Below are positions 1-9,020 of a stretch of 64,000 nt of DNA, in pieces. The stretch is taken from contig CANLSQ010000001.1 of assembly GCA_947493955.1 (NCBI GenBank), forward strand, positions 1,364,001 to 1,428,000, given 5' to 3'. The position numbers were made by a program, and so were the translations under genes. The notes beneath the pieces are model-generated. The model was not told the origin of the DNA. It made no database searches and saw only the letters and a list, made by a program, of their open reading frames with translations. This DNA comes from an uncultured Sphingomonadaceae bacterium (lineage in GTDB: Bacteria > Pseudomonadota > Alphaproteobacteria > Sphingomonadales > Sphingomonadaceae). Each line of letters opens with the position of its first letter. The stretch's first letter is position 1.

Positions 1-2
1 GA

Positions 3-1223
3 CTGGCATCCATGTTCGCGCTCTATGCGATGATGCTGATCCTCGGCTGGCAAGCCTATAATCTGGCCCGCGAAGATATGGGCATAGGCGCATCGGCTGG
101 CATATTGGGCCTGCTCGGTTTGCTACAATTTGTGCCTCTGTTCATTCTTACTCCTTTAGTCGGGTGGGTAGCTGACCATATGGATCGGCGCTGGATTGCA
201 CGAATTGTGCTGGGCGCTCAGGCCGCCATTGCGTTGGTCCTCGGATTGCTTACAGTTTCCGAACAGATTACTCTCTGGTCGATTTATATCATCGCCGTTT
301 TGCTGGGAATATGCAGAGCTTTCCTTGGACCAGCGGTCACGTCGCTTGCGCCTAACCTGGTACCAAAGGAGTCTTTGCCCCGCGCTATCGCCCTTTCGAC
401 CATCGCATGGCAGGTTGGCGTTATCGCAGGGCCCGGTATGGCAGGGCCACTCTACAAAATTGCGCCCGCCCTGCCCTATTTTGTCTGCGCTGCGCTTTAT
501 GCGCTGGCGACGCTGGCGATCTTCATGATCGGTCCGGTTACGCGTAGCGCAATCGACCGCACCAAAGGCCCGCTGCGTCAGGTGATGGACGGCATGTCCT
601 ATGTCTGGACCAACAAGCTGGTTCTGGGGGCAATTACACTCGACCTGCTGGTGATGTTTCTCGCCGGTGCGACAGCAATGATACCGGTTTTTGCCAAAGA
701 CATATTGGGGGCTGGCGAGATTGGCCTGTCACTCCTGGCGGCGTCTCCCGCAGTTGGCGCGGTTATTGTCGCCGGCATATTTTCCTTTGCTCCGCTGTCA
801 CGCAATGTCGGCAACATGATGTTGATAGCCATGGCGGTCTTTGGCATTGGAACGATCGGTTTCGGGCTCAGCACGTCCCTGCCCCTTTCGATGGCCTGCC
901 TCGCTCTGTGCGGAGCGGCCGATATGTTCGGCGTTTATGTACGCAGTTCCCTGATACAACTGCACACGCCCGATGATCGGCGCGGCCGGGTCAATGCCGT
1001 CAGCCAGATGACAATCAGCGCATCCAACGAACTGGGTGATGCCCTGTCTGGCGGGCTCGCTGTTTTATTTGGCCCTATTGCAGCCATTGTCGCAGGCGGC
1101 GCAGGTGCTATAGTAGTGACAGGAATTTGGTCGCGCCTGTTTCCACAACTGGGTGCGGCCAAGACTTTTGATCCCCCGGAGGATTTGGAGAAAGACCAAA
1201 ACCAGACGGCTAGTGCCACATGA
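3..1223 (+). CDS. MFS transporter (DHA3/EntS-like), 5'-truncated by the window edge
   Basis: Integral inner-membrane transporter of the major facilitator superfamily, probably a proton-coupled exporter; the substrate cannot be read from sequence. The reading frame is open to the first base, and the first visible Met (base 12) lies inside what should be the first membrane helix (LILGWQAYNLA), so about 20-30 N-terminal residues are missing. The loop between helices 2 and 3 carries the family signature GWVADHMDRR. About ten further hydrophobic segments follow, and the C-terminal tail is polar. The next gene, cysK, starts 22 bases downstream on the same strand, so the two may be co-transcribed. 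Family assignment is firm, function is not. Confidence 0.8.
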   Translation: MASMFALYAMMLILGWQAYNLAREDMGIGASAGILGLLGLLQFVPLFILTPLVGWVADHMDRRWIARIVLGAQAAIALVLGLLTVSEQITLWSIYIIAVLLGICRAFLGPAVTSLAPNLVPKESLPRAIALSTIAWQVGVIAGPGMAGPLYKIAPALPYFVCAALYALATLAIFMIGPVTRSAIDRTKGPLRQVMDGMSYVWTNKLVLGAITLDLLVMFLAGATAMIPVFAKDILGAGEIGLSLLAASPAVGAVIVAGIFSFAPLSRNVGNMMLIAMAVFGIGTIGFGLSTSLPLSMACLALCGAADMFGVYVRSSLIQLHTPDDRRGRVNAVSQMTISASNELGDALSGGLAVLFGPIAAIVAGGAGAIVVTGIWSRLFPQLGAAKTFDPPEDLEKDQNQTASAT

Positions 1224-1245
1224 ACATGTCTAGGAGAACAGACCA

Positions 1246-2166
1246 ATGATCGCCGATAATATTCTCGAAACCATCGGAAATACGCCGCATATTAAGATGC
1301 AGCGCCTGTTTGGTGGTGCCAATGTCTGGATCAAATCAGAGCGATCCAATCCGGGCGGATCGATCAAGGACCGGATTGCGCTGGCGATGATCGAGGATGC
1401 CGAGAAGTCCGGAGCATTGAAAGCTGGCGGCACGATTATCGAACCGACATCCGGTAATACCGGGGTCGGCCTGGCCATGGTCGCCGCAGTGAAAGGATAT
1501 AAACTGGTTCTGGTTATGCCGGAATCAATGTCGCTTGAACGGCGCCGCCTGATGCTGGCTTATGGTGCCAGCTTTGATCTCAGCCCAAAAGAAAAAGGCA
1601 TGAAAGGTGCTATCGAACGCGCACAGGAATTGATCGAATCCACGCCAGGGGCTTGGATGCCACAGCAATTTGAAAATCCTGCGAATTTCGAGATTCACAA
1701 ACAGACCACAGCGCAGGAAATACTGGCGGATTTCAAAGATGACCCGCTAGATGCGATTATTACCGGTGTTGGCACCGGAGGTCATATTACCGGTGTAGCC
1801 GAAGTGCTGAAACAGGAATGGAGCGGATTGAAAGTCTATGCCGTCGAACCAGCCGGTTCACCCGTCATCAGCGGCGGCCAGCCCGGCCCCCACCCCATTC
1901 AGGGCATTGGTGCCGGTTTCATTCCGGGCAACCTGCATACACAGAGCATCGACGGGGCCATTCAGGTGGAACCGGCAGATGCAAAAGCCATGGCGCTTCG
2001 CGCCGCAAAAGAAGAAGGCATGCTGGTCGGCATAAGTTCCGGCGCGACAATGGCTGCCATTGCCCAGAAGCTGCCGGAACTTGATGACGGGGCCAATATA
2101 CTGGGCTTCAACTACGATACCGGTGAGCGCTATCTGTCTGTACCAGAGTTTCTGCCCGAAGAATGA
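1246..2166 (+). CDS. cysK: Cysteine synthase A (O-acetylserine sulfhydrylase)
   Basis: PLP-dependent enzyme that makes cysteine from O-acetylserine and sulfide in the cytoplasm. The 306 residues match the usual CysK length. Lys41 in [10 protein letters not shown] is the expected Schiff-base lysine, PTSGNTG (67-73) is the substrate/asparagine loop, [10 protein letters not shown] near residue 175 binds the PLP phosphate, and GISSGATMA near 262 carries the serine that contacts the pyridine nitrogen. AGGAGA lies 9 bases before the ATG. The stop overlaps the start of the next gene (ATGA), indicating translational coupling to a dienelactone-hydrolase-like protein. CysM is the main alternative; the asparagine loop and length favour CysK. 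Confidence 0.93.
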   Translation: MIADNILETIGNTPHIKMQRLFGGANVWIKSERSNPGGSIKDRIALAMIEDAEKSGALKAGGTIIEPTSGNTGVGLAMVAAVKGYKLVLVMPESMSLERRRLMLAYGASFDLSPKEKGMKGAIERAQELIESTPGAWMPQQFENPANFEIHKQTTAQEILADFKDDPLDAIITGVGTGGHITGVAEVLKQEWSGLKVYAVEPAGSPVISGGQPGPHPIQGIGAGFIPGNLHTQSIDGAIQVEPADAKAMALRAAKEEGMLVGISSGATMAAIAQKLPELDDGANILGFNYDTGERYLSVPEFLPEE

Positions 2167-2876
2167 GCTCCATCGAAGTCAACACATTCACCTATCATCA
2201 TGGTGATCTGGAACTCGCGGGCTATATGGCCCAGCCGAGCCGCTATCCGCGCGCCGGCATATTGATTGTTCCGACCATCGCTGGTCCGAACAAGATCATG
2301 TTCGAACGCGCACGCTGGCTTGCCTCACAAGGATATGCTGCGATGGTCTGCGACCTTTATGGTCAGGGTGAAATTACCGACCACCGTGCGGCTTCGTCCA
2401 TGGCCAATGCGCTTCGGGCGGATCCCGAAAATTATCGGGAACGATTTCGCTGCGCACTGGACGAACTCCGCACACGATCCAAGCTCGCGAACCATCGCAT
2501 CGCTGCGATCGGCTATTGTATGGGCGGAGAAATCGTCCTAGAGATGGCACGCGGCGGCGAAGACTTGGCTCTGGTGGTCAGCTTTCACGGGTTACTGGCG
2601 ACGCCGCTTCCGGCAAAAAGGGGAGCGATCAAGGCACGGATACTGGTCTGCCATGGCAGAGCGGACCCTCTTGTTCCGCCAAAACAGGTAAGGGCTTTCC
2701 TGGAAGAAATGGATATCGCCGGTGCCGACTGTCACATGCACACATATACGGGAGTAGTGCATGGCTTTACCGACCCCTTAAGTGACAGCAAGCCACTCGA
2801 TGCGGTTGCCTATAACAAGTCGGCAGATCAGCAAAGCAAGGCTGCAATGTTGAGTATGTTCGAAGAGCTTTTTTAA
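2163..2876 (+). CDS. Dienelactone hydrolase family protein
   Basis: Alpha/beta hydrolase of the dienelactone hydrolase family, 237 residues, cytoplasmic. The nucleophile elbow is GYCMGG with Cys119. The rest of the triad is probably Asp168 ([10 protein letters not shown]) and His200 (TGVVHGF). Cys in place of Ser as nucleophile is the hallmark of true DLH members. The natural substrate is unknown; family members open lactone or ester bonds in aromatic degradation, but no such pathway genes are nearby. It overlaps cysK by four bases and is probably its co-transcribed partner. A bidirectional terminator begins at its stop codon. Confidence 0.85.
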   Translation: MSSIEVNTFTYHHGDLELAGYMAQPSRYPRAGILIVPTIAGPNKIMFERARWLASQGYAAMVCDLYGQGEITDHRAASSMANALRADPENYRERFRCALDELRTRSKLANHRIAAIGYCMGGEIVLEMARGGEDLALVVSFHGLLATPLPAKRGAIKARILVCHGRADPLVPPKQVRAFLEEMDIAGADCHMHTYTGVVHGFTDPLSDSKPLDAVAYNKSADQQSKAAMLSMFEELF

Positions 2877-2915
2877 AAAAAACGCCGGGCAAAGCGCGAC
2901 CCAGCCCGACGTTTT
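2873..2915. terminator. Bidirectional intrinsic terminator
   Basis: Inverted repeat 2881-2890 / 2904-2913 (AACGCCGGGC against GCCCGACGTT, one mismatch) between convergent genes. On the minus strand it is followed by eight U residues, making a strong terminator for the small secreted protein gene. On the plus strand only four T follow, so termination of the dienelactone hydrolase transcript would be weaker. Confidence 0.75.
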
Positions 2916-2929
2916 AAGGCAGACTGTTA

Positions 2930-3208
2930 TTAATCGGGTTTGCCGTCGCCATCGTCATCCAACAGATCGGGTTTACCGTCACCATCAGTATCCCAGGCGT
3001 CTGGCTTGCCGTCGCCGCTGCGGTCCCATGCATCCATCGTGCCATCACCATCGGTGTCAATTGTTGGCGCAGGAATTTCGGATTCCATTGGCTCTTCTTG
3101 TGTATCCTGGGCGGCAATCGCGCCAGTGGCCATGGAGAAACCGACACCAACAGTTATCAAGTAAGGTGTCATCCTTCGCACTGGCTTCAAAGTCTTTTTG
3201 GAAGTCAT
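2930..3208 (-). CDS. Small secreted protein with thrombospondin type 3-like calcium repeats
   Basis: 92-residue protein not assigned to a named family. A signal peptide spans residues 1-33 (basic start, hydrophobic core, cleavage after AIA). An acidic linker follows, then four tandem copies of a 10-12 residue motif of the form D-x-D/S-G-D-G-K-P-D-x (residues 51-92), the calcium-binding pattern of thrombospondin type 3 and EF-hand-like loops. The protein ends inside the last repeat. AGGAG lies 6-10 bases before the ATG and supports the start. It stands alone between convergent DLH and the acyl-CoA dehydrogenase upstream on the same strand. Export and calcium binding are inferred; a role in envelope or matrix is possible but not shown. 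Confidence 0.75.
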   Translation of the reverse strand: MTSKKTLKPVRRMTPYLITVGVGFSMATGAIAAQDTQEEPMESEIPAPTIDTDGDGTMDAWDRSGDGKPDAWDTDGDGKPDLLDDDGDGKPD

Positions 3209-3373
3209 TGCATCTACTCCTAATGCAGATCATTCCCCTGTCTCACGCAGTAATGTCCCGCCGCCACCCGCAAAACAAGAGGGCAGCGGCTAGACGAGAC
3301 AAAAACAAGACTTTGCGGCGGTTTTTGAAAACTGCCCGATATCCAGCACTATCTGCCGCTAAGCAAAACAGAC

Positions 3374-5176
3374 CTAGGCGACTACGAACATCTCAGGTTC
3401 GAGGCCCATTATTGCTTCGCTTCCACCTTCGATTTTGCGGCGCAGCGAACCAGTGTCAGGGAAAAAGCGTTCGGAGAAATATTGAGCGGTCACCAGCTTG
3501 CTTTCGTAAAACTGTGCATTGTCTTCACCCGAAGCCAACGCTTCCGAAGCTGCTTTTGCCATTCTGAGCCACATCAGACCCAGAGCAACAATGCCCATGA
3601 TATGCATGTAGTGATGGGCGCCTGCCCCGGCATTATTCGGGTTGGCCATAGCATTTTGCATAAACCACATCGTCGCTTTCTGAAGCTCGCCATTGGCTTT
3701 TTCGAGACCTTCGGCAAAGCTTTTCAGTTTGTCGTCACCCTTGGCTTCTTCGACCTCTTTGGCGATCACAGCAAATAATGCCTGCACACCGCGGCCACCA
3801 TTTTGCGCCAGCTTTCGGCCAACCAGGTCCATCGCCTGAATACCGTTGGTGCCTTCATAGATCATGGCAATACGGGCATCACGGACATATTGTTCCATAC
3901 CCCATTCGCCAATATAGCCGTGCCCGCCATAAACTTGTTGAGCATTGGTCGCGACCTCATAGCCCTTGTCGGTGCCATAGCCTTTGATGACAGGCGTCAG
4001 CAACGACAACAGGTCATCCGCCGACTGGCGTTCTTCTTCGGTCTGCGCCTTGTGAATCAGATCAGCCTGAAGTGCACCCCACAAGCACAACGCCCGCATG
4101 CCTTCGGTAAAGGCTTTTCCATCCAGCAGCATCCGGCGCACATCGGGATGAACAAACAAGGTGTCCGCTTTTTCGTCGAGATCTTCTGGCCCTGTTAGCG
4201 CCCGTCCCTGACGCCGGTCGTTGGCATAGTGAACGGCATTTTGATAAGCGACCTCAGCGATGCCCAAGCCTTGCTGACCTACGCCTAGACGCGCGACATT
4301 CATCATGATGAACATGGCCGCAAGACCTTTATTCTCTTCACCGACCAGATATCCGGTCGCGCCGTCATAGTTCATCACACAGGTCGAGTTTCCGTGAATG
4401 CCCATTTTATGCTCAATAGATCCGCAGGACACCGCATTCCTGTCACCAAGCGAACCGTCTTCGTCGACGATGAACTTCGGCACGATAAACAGAGAAATAC
4501 CCTTAACACTGTCCGGTGCGTCCGGTGTCTTTGCAAGCACCAGATGAATGATATTGTCGGACATGTCATGTTCACCAGACGAGATAAAGATTTTGGTCCC
4601 GGTGATTGCATGAGAACCGTCGGCATTGGGCTCGGCCTTGGTCCGGATCAGTCCCAGATCTGTACCACAATGCGGTTCGGTCAGGTTCATTGTACCGGTC
4701 CATTCACCCGACAACATTTTGGGAACAAACTTGGCTTTCTGTTCGTCACTGCCTTTGGCCAAAATGGACGAGATCGCGCCGTGAGTGAGCCCGGGATACA
4801 TTGCAAAAGCCATATTGCCACTGGCCATATATTCTTCAAATGCCATCGAAACGATATGTGGCAGGCCTTGGCCACCAAATTCTTCTGGCCCGGACAAAGT
4901 ACCCCAGCCTGCCTCGCGATATTGCTTGTAGGCATCCTTGAAACCGGTGGGTGTCGTCACACTGCCATCTTCGTGCCGCGTACAACCTTCTTGGTCGCCG
5001 ACCTGATTGAGCGGGAACAGCACGTTTTCAATAAACTTGCTGCCTTCGGTCAAAATGGCATCAATCATTTCAGGCGTAGCATTTTCGAAACCCGGAAGGT
5101 TTGAAAAGCGTTCAATTCCAAGAACGTTGTTGATGATGAATTGCGTATCCCGGACGGGCGCTTGATAATTTGGCAC
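3374..5176 (-). CDS. Acyl-CoA dehydrogenase with C-terminal extension (DmdC/FadE-like)
   Basis: FAD-dependent dehydrogenase that introduces the alpha-beta double bond into an acyl-CoA in beta-oxidation or a related catabolic route. At 600 residues it belongs to the long class (DmdC-like, ordinary ones are about 380). Visible motifs are the FAD/substrate segment [10 protein letters not shown] (166-175), the second domain signature ending [23 protein letters not shown] (about 398-420), and the catalytic glutamate E441 in [10 protein letters not shown]-terminal helical domain follows. The start is GTG with only a weak purine-rich site upstream. It lies 55 bases downstream of a MerR-type regulator on the same strand, so it is the likely target. 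Chain-length preference cannot be read. Confidence 0.88.
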   Translation of the reverse strand: MPNYQAPVRDTQFIINNVLGIERFSNLPGFENATPEMIDAILTEGSKFIENVLFPLNQVGDQEGCTRHEDGSVTTPTGFKDAYKQYREAGWGTLSGPEEFGGQGLPHIVSMAFEEYMASGNMAFAMYPGLTHGAISSILAKGSDEQKAKFVPKMLSGEWTGTMNLTEPHCGTDLGLIRTKAEPNADGSHAITGTKIFISSGEHDMSDNIIHLVLAKTPDAPDSVKGISLFIVPKFIVDEDGSLGDRNAVSCGSIEHKMGIHGNSTCVMNYDGATGYLVGEENKGLAAMFIMMNVARLGVGQQGLGIAEVAYQNAVHYANDRRQGRALTGPEDLDEKADTLFVHPDVRRMLLDGKAFTEGMRALCLWGALQADLIHKAQTEEERQSADDLLSLLTPVIKGYGTDKGYEVATNAQQVYGGHGYIGEWGMEQYVRDARIAMIYEGTNGIQAMDLVGRKLAQNGGRGVQALFAVIAKEVEEAKGDDKLKSFAEGLEKANGELQKATMWFMQNAMANPNNAGAGAHHYMHIMGIVALGLMWLRMAKAASEALASGEDNAQFYESKLVTAQYFSERFFPDTGSLRRKIEGGSEAIMGLEPEMFVVA

Positions 5177-5231
5177 TTTTTATAACTTTCTCTTAAATGG
5201 GAATAGCCAGATAATACTGGCAAATTGTCCT

Positions 5232-5669
5232 CTAACTTTGTTGTACTTTGGCGTCTTTCACAGCCTCTTGCACAATCTTTATAAACTCGGTCAGTTCTTT
5301 AATCGAACTGTCTATGTCGCTTCGCTGTTGCTTAAGCAGGTCTACTTTTTCCTGGCATCGATCAATCGTCACCTTCATTTGCGTAATTCGCCCGTCACCA
5401 AGATCATAAAGATCAATCATCTCGCGAATCTCGGTCAGGCTGAAGCCGACGTTTTTAGCGCGCATGATCCATGCAAGACGTGCCCGATCACGTTTTGTAT
5501 AGATACGAGTCAGACCTTTGCGATGTGGTGCGATAAGGCCTTCGTCTTCATAAAAACGGAGCGCACGAGCCGTGACTCCAAATTCCTCGGACAGATCGGA
5601 AATCGTAAAGGTTTCGCGATTCTTTAAGTCAGGCGTATCAATCTCGGCATGGTTAAGCGATTTCGACAT
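5232..5669 (-). CDS. MerR family transcriptional regulator (LiuR-like)
   Basis: DNA-binding regulator of 145 residues. Residues 21-90 form the MerR winged helix, with FTISDLSEEFGVTARALRFY and the YEDEGLI turn, followed by a dimerising coiled coil (about 95-140). There are no metal-sensing cysteines. The sequence resembles LiuR/AtuR-type regulators of branched-chain amino acid and acyl-CoA degradation, which fits the acyl-CoA dehydrogenase directly downstream. A palindrome matching the LiuR-type operator lies just upstream, suggesting autoregulation and control of the operon. A purine-rich AAGGAGG sits only one base from the ATG, unusually close, but no alternative start is available in frame. 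Confidence 0.85.
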   Translation of the reverse strand: MSKSLNHAEIDTPDLKNRETFTISDLSEEFGVTARALRFYEDEGLIAPHRKGLTRIYTKRDRARLAWIMRAKNVGFSLTEIREMIDLYDLGDGRITQMKVTIDRCQEKVDLLKQQRSDIDSSIKELTEFIKIVQEAVKDAKVQQS

Positions 5670-5682
5670 GCCTCCTTGTAGC

Positions 5683-5703
5683 TTACGCTAACGTAAACGT
5701 CAA
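5683..5703 (-). promoter_or_regulatory. Candidate LiuR-type operator and -35 element
   Basis: The palindrome TTACGCTAACGTAA (5683-5696) lies 14 bases before the start of the MerR gene. Immediately upstream on the minus strand is TTGACG (5703-5698), a good -35 element; a 17-base spacer leads to TACAAG, a weak -10. MerR-family operators characteristically lie between -35 and -10, as here. The half-site ACGTAA/TTACG is like published LiuR sites in proteobacteria. Binding is inferred. Confidence 0.6.
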
Positions 5704-5705
5704 TA

Positions 5706-6242
5706 CTAACCACTGGGACATAAGCTATCGATTTCACGACCGCGGGTTGATCGTGCTACCGCGTCCCCTTCTCCCACCAAGTAGAAACTAACGCCGTCGA
5801 GAACCGCCCGTGGCGTGCAATAGCTCGCACAAGTTTCTGGCAAATTGCCCGGGAAGCGAAGAGAAACGCCATCAAAACTTGCGGTAAAACCACATCTTTG
5901 TTCGCTGTCCAAAATTATCTCAACGTCTTCGCCTAACCGTCTAGCAGCCCCCAACCCTTCGCATTTGCTATCTGGTCCAAAAACCGCGAGTAGGCCAATC
6001 TGATAACCGGCTTTATCATTACCAACCGCGCAAAATCGATCTTCTCCCAGATCACTTTGTCTCTCAAAGGCTCCTGATAAACTAACGTTGCGAACATCTG
6101 GAATAACGCCCGCTTCGATCGCCGCTCTTTCCAGCTCTGAAGGCTCGTCTGTCGAAACTACAAGAGGTTGATCGGATTCTGTACCGGACTGATTGCAGGC
6201 AACCAATAAGCACGCGGCCAGTGCAACAACCCTGGGTCTCAT
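5706..6242 (-). CDS. Cysteine-rich putative lipoprotein, unknown function
   Basis: 178-residue protein with no recognised family. The start at 6242 is chosen because its ATG overlaps the hisI stop (ATGA) and yields a proper lipoprotein signal, [16 protein letters not shown], with the lipidation cysteine at residue 16; longer reading runs antisense-free but into hisI. After a low-complexity linker the mature part has six more cysteines, including a closely spaced pair (ETCASYC), consistent with three disulfides in the periplasm. It ends at the MerR promoter region. Translational coupling to a histidine-biosynthesis gene is odd and gives no clear functional hint. Confidence 0.72.
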   Translation of the reverse strand: MRPRVVALAACLLVACNQSGTESDQPLVVSTDEPSELERAAIEAGVIPDVRNVSLSGAFERQSDLGEDRFCAVGNDKAGYQIGLLAVFGPDSKCEGLGAARRLGEDVEIILDSEQRCGFTASFDGVSLRFPGNLPETCASYCTPRAVLDGVSFYLVGEGDAVARSTRGREIDSLCPSG

Positions 6243-6613
6243 TCGATATGCTCCAAGCCGTCCTTTCCCACTATGCGGTAAAAACAGCTCGGGACTCCTG
6301 TATGGCAGGTCGGTCCAGCAGGCTTGGCCCTGATCCATACAGCGTCTTGATCACAGTCAATGCGCGACTCGACAACTTTCAGGATATTGCCGGACGTCTC
6401 ACCTTTTTTCCACAGCGCCTGACGGCTTCGCGAATAGAAATGCGCGACACCGGTTTCTACGGTCAAATGAAGCGCCTCGGCATTCATAAACGCCACCATC
6501 AGAACATCGCCTGACGAATCGTCTGTGACAACGGCGCTTATCAAACCGTTCGAATCATATTTGGGATCAAGCTGCGATCCAGACTCGCGGTCGGTATTTT
6601 GATTATCGATCAT
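6239..6613 (-). CDS. hisI: Phosphoribosyl-AMP cyclohydrolase
   Basis: Third step of histidine biosynthesis: opens the adenine ring of phosphoribosyl-AMP; cytoplasmic zinc/magnesium enzyme. The 124 residues match the single-function HisI of alphaproteobacteria (no HisE fusion). Conserved motifs are [16 protein letters not shown] (about 61-76), DCDQDA (about 86-91, the magnesium site) and PTCHTG with a following SCFY (the zinc cysteines). No other his genes are nearby. Its stop overlaps the start of a lipoprotein gene. It is divergent from purF, the two sharing about 200 bases of intergenic DNA. Confidence 0.93.
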   Translation of the reverse strand: MIDNQNTDRESGSQLDPKYDSNGLISAVVTDDSSGDVLMVAFMNAEALHLTVETGVAHFYSRSRQALWKKGETSGNILKVVESRIDCDQDAVWIRAKPAGPTCHTGVPSCFYRIVGKDGLEHIE

Positions 6614-6809
6614 TCGCTTGAATTAGGGTTACCGACCACTACATGCAACGCAAAACCGGTCTTTCCGTAGTCAAGTCTGTGAAACGCGACAAATATGATA
6701 TTTTTATGACCAAGGGGGAAGACAAACCCGGGAATCAAATCTATATCCCTGCCATCCCCTGCTGGCGTCATTAAGGCGCGTATATTTTGGGCAGCAAACA
6801 AGGTGCGAT
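6614..6809. other. Intergenic region between divergent hisI and purF
   Basis: 196 bases holding both promoters. TATATT near 6780 could be the purF -10. A 63-codon frame on the minus strand is noted and rejected. No riboswitch-like fold was recognised by eye. Confidence 0.4.
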
Positions 6810-8303
6810 ATGCTTACAACCCACCCGTTTGAAGATGACAAACTACGTGAAGAATGCGGTGTATTTGGTGTCGCCGGAGTTGAAGACGCCGCCGCGATGG
6901 TTGCTCTGGGCCTTCATGCCTTGCAACATCGCGGACAGGAGGCAGCCGGAATCACATGCCGCAATGGCCGCGAATTCTATAGTCATCGTGCCCTTGGCCC
7001 CGTGGCAGGCAATTTCGATAGCCAGGAAGTCATGGACAAGCTGCGCGGCGACTATGCTTGCGGCCATGTCCGCTATTCAACTACCGGTGCGGGAACATTA
7101 CGCAACATTCAGCCGCTGGAAGCAGATCTTGCTTCTGGCGGTTTTGCTATCGCTCATAACGGAAATATTTCCAATGCACTGAAGTTACGACACGAGTTGG
7201 TGCAGAACGGATCGATATTTCAGTCAACCAGCGATACCGAAGTGATCATTCACCTGCTGGCGACATCAAAATACCGGACACTTCTGGACAAGTTTATCGA
7301 TGCTCTCAGAAAGGTGGAGGGCGCCTACTCACTCATTTGCATGACACCGGAAGGCATGATTGCTTGTCGCGATCCTCTGGGCATCCGGCCTTTGGTGATA
7401 GGTAAAATTGGCGATGCCTATGTTTTCGCATCAGAGACAGTGGCCCTCGACCTTGTCGGTGCAGACTATGTCCGAAGCGTTGATGCCGGCGAGTTGATCG
7501 TAGTCTCCAACGGCGAAATGCGTTCGCATCGACCATTTGGACAAACAAACCCTCGCCCCTGCATTTTCGAGCATGTCTATTTCTCGCGTCCGGATTCCAT
7601 CGTCGATGGCTCGTCAGTTTACAGCGTACGCAAAGAGATCGGTGCGCAACTCGCCATCGAAAACCCCGTCGACGCAGATTATGTCATACCCGTTCCAGAC
7701 AGTGGAACACCCGCTGCCATCGGTTATGCAGAACAGTCAGGCATCCCATTTGAACTGGGCATCATTCGGTCCCACTATGTCGGCCGCACTTTCATTCAAC
7801 CCGGTGACGGCGTCCGTCATCTTGGCGTAAAACTTAAGCACAATGCCAACAGACCATTGGTAAACGGTAAAAAGATTGTCCTGATCGATGACAGTATCGT
7901 GCGTGGAACCACCAGTCTGAAAATCGTCCAGATGATGCGCGAAGCTGGTGCCGCAGAAGTGCATATGCGTATCGCCAGCCCGCCGACCATGCACAGCTGC
8001 TTTTATGGTGTGAACACGCCAACACGGGAAAAATTGCTGGCTGCGATGAAATCGGTGGAGCAAATGTGCGAATATATTCAAGCAGACAGCCTCTCCTTCA
8101 TTTCCATAGATGGACTTTACAAAGCCGTTGGTGAGGAATCACGTCAGGAAGTGGCGCCACAATATTGTGATGCCTGCTTCACCGGCGCGTACCCAACACC
8201 GCTCACAGATCAGGAAGGTGGGCAGCAGCCTGATCAACTTACCCTGTTAAATGAGAAGGTGGCGGCAAAAGAAACACCTATATTGGTCGAGCAAGTTGGA
8301 TAG
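6810..8303 (+). CDS. purF: Amidophosphoribosyltransferase
   Basis: Committing step of purine synthesis: glutamine plus PRPP gives phosphoribosylamine. The N-terminal glutamine amidotransferase domain begins after a 15-residue propeptide, so the catalytic nucleophile is Cys16 (EECGVFG). The phosphoribosyltransferase domain carries the PRPP loop VLIDDSIVRGTTS (357-369). Cys251, Cys397, Cys453 and Cys456 match the four ligands of the structural 4Fe-4S cluster of the Bacillus-type enzyme, so this is the oxygen-sensitive iron-sulfur class. An SDR gene follows 15 bases later. The 63-codon frame opposite its promoter region is judged not to be a gene. Confidence 0.95.
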   Translation: MLTTHPFEDDKLREECGVFGVAGVEDAAAMVALGLHALQHRGQEAAGITCRNGREFYSHRALGPVAGNFDSQEVMDKLRGDYACGHVRYSTTGAGTLRNIQPLEADLASGGFAIAHNGNISNALKLRHELVQNGSIFQSTSDTEVIIHLLATSKYRTLLDKFIDALRKVEGAYSLICMTPEGMIACRDPLGIRPLVIGKIGDAYVFASETVALDLVGADYVRSVDAGELIVVSNGEMRSHRPFGQTNPRPCIFEHVYFSRPDSIVDGSSVYSVRKEIGAQLAIENPVDADYVIPVPDSGTPAAIGYAEQSGIPFELGIIRSHYVGRTFIQPGDGVRHLGVKLKHNANRPLVNGKKIVLIDDSIVRGTTSLKIVQMMREAGAAEVHMRIASPPTMHSCFYGVNTPTREKLLAAMKSVEQMCEYIQADSLSFISIDGLYKAVGEESRQEVAPQYCDACFTGAYPTPLTDQEGGQQPDQLTLLNEKVAAKETPILVEQVG

Positions 8304-8318
8304 GTTTGAAATTTAACA

Positions 8319-9020
8319 ATGAGTTTTGAAAATCAACTGGCGCTGGTCACCGGCGCAAGTCGCGGTATTGGTGCTGCTACTGCTATCGCTTTGGCGGCGA
8401 AAGGCGCGCATGTCATATTGACGGCTCGCACCGCGCAAGACCTGGAAGAGATAGAAGAGAAGATTCACCAGGCCGGCGGACATGCTACTATTGCGCCTCT
8501 GGATCTCACCGATGGGGATAGCATAGGTCGCCTCGCTCATGCCATCTCGGATCGCTGGGAAGCGCTTGATATTATGGTCCTCAATGCCGCCATGCTTGGG
8601 GCTTTAACACCCGTTCCAGCCATTGACGGGAAGGAATTCAATAGTCTTTTGACACTCAACCTGATCGCACAGCAAGCATTGATCGCTGCGTTCGATCCGA
8701 TGATGCGCAAGAGCGAAGATGCGCGCCTACTCGCGATCACCAGCAGCGTGGGCCGATCTCCCCGTGCCTTTTGGGGTGCCTATGGAGCCTCCAAAGCTGC
8801 GCTCGAAACGCTGGTCATCAGCTATGGTGAAGAGATGCGCAATCTTGGCAAGCTACGCACCGCGATAATCAACCCGGGCCGAACGCGAACCAATATGCGG
8901 GCAAGCGCTTATCCCGGCGAAGACCCGCAATCGGTCAAACCGCCCGAGGCCGTGGCAGATCGCATGGTTGAAATTCTCGCCAGCGATTTTGAAACCGGCG
9001 AGAGTTTCGATATCAGTTAG
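8319..9020 (+). CDS. Short-chain dehydrogenase/reductase (SDR)
   Basis: NAD(P)-dependent oxidoreductase of 233 residues, classical SDR fold. TGASRGIG (11-18) is the dinucleotide-binding motif, NAA near residue 86 the structural triplet, and a serine in ITSSVG with YGASK near residue 158 forms the catalytic Ser-Tyr-Lys. ASRG and an arginine after strand 2 suggest NADPH preference. It lies 15 bases after purF and is likely co-transcribed, a neighbourhood that does not reveal its substrate. Its 3' end overlaps the convergent serine hydrolase gene by 8 bases. Confidence 0.85.
   Translation: MSFENQLALVTGASRGIGAATAIALAAKGAHVILTARTAQDLEEIEEKIHQAGGHATIAPLDLTDGDSIGRLAHAISDRWEALDIMVLNAAMLGALTPVPAIDGKEFNSLLTLNLIAQQALIAAFDPMMRKSEDARLLAITSSVGRSPRAFWGAYGASKAALETLVISYGEEMRNLGKLRTAIINPGRTRTNMRASAYPGEDPQSVKPPEAVADRMVEILASDFETGESFDIS

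Noticed and set aside
4394-5104. 236-codon plus-strand frame opposite the acyl-CoA dehydrogenase
   Set aside because: Antisense shadow; no protein-like pattern.
6610-6801. 63-codon minus-strand frame overlapping the hisI start by ATGA
   Set aside because: No recognisable domain or coding character, and it would cover the purF promoter region. The overlap is probably chance.
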